From an uncultured Kineosporia sp. (GTDB lineage: Bacteria; Actinomycetota; Actinomycetes; Actinomycetales; Kineosporiaceae), in contig CALMAR010000036.1 of assembly GCA_937859855.1 (NCBI GenBank), forward strand, positions 1-5,260: 5,260 bases of DNA, read 5' to 3'. Within the stretch, counting starts at the first letter, position 1, and each line of letters starts with the position of its first letter. The translations under genes were made by a program, and so were the position numbers. Of the stretch, positions 4,450 through 5,260 are shown one piece after another. The notes below the pieces were generated by a model. That model ran no database searches, was not told the origin of the DNA, and saw nothing but the letters and a program-made list of their open reading frames with translations.

Positions 4450-5260
4450 CCGCCGCCACAGTGATCGTGATCGCCAAGGAGCCGGTGCCCGGCCGGGTGA
4501 AAACTCGCCTGCAGAGCCGTTTCTCCGAGCAAGAAGCAGCTTGCCTGGCTCAGGCGGCGCTGGAGGACACGCTGGCGGCGGTGGTGAGAGCGCCGGTTCG
4601 GCGCCGGATCCTGGCTCTGGACGGCCAGCCCGGTCCGTGGCTGCCTCCCGGATTCGAGCTGATCGGGCAGGGTAACGGTGAGCTGGACACCCGGCTAGAG
4701 CACGTGTTCGCCGAGGCCTTCAGGTCCGATCCGGATTCCGGGCCGGTCCTGCTGATCGGGATGGACACCCCTCAGGTGACCCCGGCCCTGCTCACCGCCG
4801 GCTGGGGTGACGCCGACGCCGTGCTCGGCCTGTCCGCTGATGGCGGATTCTGGGTGGCCGGGTTCCGCCGCCCGGCGCCGGGCGCCTTCACCGGCGTTCC
4901 CATGTCGTCGCAGCACACCGGAGCCGATCAGTTGGCCCGCCTGCAGTCGCTTGGTCTCAGCGTTGCGACCTGGCCGATGTTGCGGGACGTCGACACCCCG
5001 GACGACGCCGAAGCGGTCGCCGCGCTGGCGCCGGCCACCCGGTTCGCCGGCCACTGGCGCCGGTTCACCGCTCTCGATGCCGGCGCACCGGCCGATGCCG
5101 GTGCACGAGCCGGCGCACGAGCCGAACCTACGGCCGAACCACCGGCCGACCTGTTCGCCGCGGCCTTCGAGGGTGATCCGGTCGAAGCGGAACTCGATGA
5201 CGGGCAACGATTCTCGTTCAGCACCGAACGCTGGCGGGGGGCTGCCGACGCTACCGACCG
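4446..5260 (+). CDS. DUF2064 (TIGR04282-like) sugar/nucleotidyl-transferase domain, apparently fused to a C-terminal methyltransferase; 3' end outside the window
   Basis: 271 codons are readable with no stop before the right edge. Residues 1-195 are a DUF2064 domain, a GT-A-like family related in fold to nucleotidyltransferases such as CofC. Its marks are VIVIAKEPVPGRVKTRL (6-22), with the Lys/Arg loop that would bind nucleotide phosphates, then VLLIGMDTPQVTP (101-113) with the Asp of the metal site, GLSADGGFWVAGF (128-140) and LRDVDTPDDA (179-188). The real activity of this family is not well established. Residues 204-235 are an Ala/Gly/Pro/Arg linker. Residues 236-271 (FAAAFEGDP, then FSFSTERWRGAADATD) resemble the lead-in of the class I SAM-dependent methyltransferases often encoded next to DUF2064 in actinobacteria, as I recall them. 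The SAM-binding motif itself would lie beyond the edge. The GTG at 4446 overlaps the upstream stop as GTGA, giving tight translational coupling with the GT2. A late stop just outside the window, making only a DUF2064 with a long tail, cannot be excluded. Confidence 0.85.
   Translation, partial: MTAATVIVIAKEPVPGRVKTRLQSRFSEQEAACLAQAALEDTLAAVVRAPVRRRILALDGQPGPWLPPGFELIGQGNGELDTRLEHVFAEAFRSDPDSGPVLLIGMDTPQVTPALLTAGWGDADAVLGLSADGGFWVAGFRRPAPGAFTGVPMSSQHTGADQLARLQSLGLSVATWPMLRDVDTPDDAEAVAALAPATRFAGHWRRFTALDAGAPADAGARAGARAEPTAEPPADLFAAAFEGDPVEAELDDGQRFSFSTERWRGAADATD
5076..5118 (+). repeat. Short degenerate repeats encoding the interdomain linker
   Basis: GATGCCGGCGCAC (5076-5088) recurs as GATGCCGGTGCAC (5094-5106, an 18-bp step with one mismatch) and again as GAGCCGGCGCAC (5107-5118). 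They encode repeated Asp/Arg-Ala-Gly-Ala steps in the linker after the DUF2064 domain. Slippage or duplication in this low-complexity stretch would vary linker length without breaking the frame when the change is a multiple of three. Confidence 0.55.

Noticed and set aside
4695..5207. A 170-codon minus-strand frame opposite the DUF2064 gene
   Set aside because: The plus-strand frame carries clear DUF2064 motifs throughout; the antisense translation is low-complexity Gly/Arg/Ala sequence.

Overview
The window comes from a high-GC actinobacterium. The evidence is a strong G/C preference at third codon positions, GTG starts, overlapping stop/start junctions, and protein variants typical of actinomycetes, such as the kinase H-box context SHDLRTPLTGL and a DGCGGIP G1 box. 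The genus cannot be told from this sequence. Nothing suggests a phage, insertion sequence, CRISPR array or RNA gene.

Layout, left to right. (1) Positions 1-410, minus strand: the N-terminal part of a protein with a YvlB-like (SHOCT-like) helical hairpin, a Pro/Ala-rich linker and the start of a probable DUF4097-type beta domain; it runs off the left edge. (2) Positions 411-601: a divergent intergenic region. It has an imperfect dyad and a -10-like box on the minus-strand side, and a cluster of CGGT-headed direct repeats with an exact 11-bp step on the plus-strand side. (3) Positions 602-1675, plus strand: an extended-SDR nucleotide-sugar epimerase carrying a Cys/His insertion, most like dTDP-L-rhamnose 4-epimerases. 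(4) Positions 1680-3645, minus strand: an OmpR/PhoB-type response regulator followed by a three-TM sensor histidine kinase. The two overlap by 8 nt and are convergent with the epimerase, with only 4 nt between stop codons. (5) Positions 3646-3765: a 120-bp divergent control region. (6) Positions 3766-5260, plus strand: a small soluble GT2 glycosyltransferase, then a DUF2064 (TIGR04282-like) protein that starts inside the GT2 stop codon (GTGA). The second ORF stays open to the right edge. After the DUF2064 domain it continues through an Ala/Gly/Pro linker into residues that resemble the lead-in of a class I SAM-dependent methyltransferase, so it is probably a fusion.

Read together, this is a two-component system embedded in a sugar-nucleotide and glycosyl-transfer locus. 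The epimerase would supply an activated deoxysugar, and the GT2 and DUF2064 proteins would act on activated sugars. The adjacent kinase/regulator pair is a plausible controller, perhaps through 11-bp direct repeats of the kind bound by OmpR/PhoB dimers. The functional link is inference; the gene families and overlaps are seen directly. The observations most worth checking are the DUF2064-methyltransferase fusion, the Cys/His insertion that holds every cysteine of the epimerase, the 11-bp repeats, and start codons that lack Shine-Dalgarno sequences but sit close to TAnnnT boxes.
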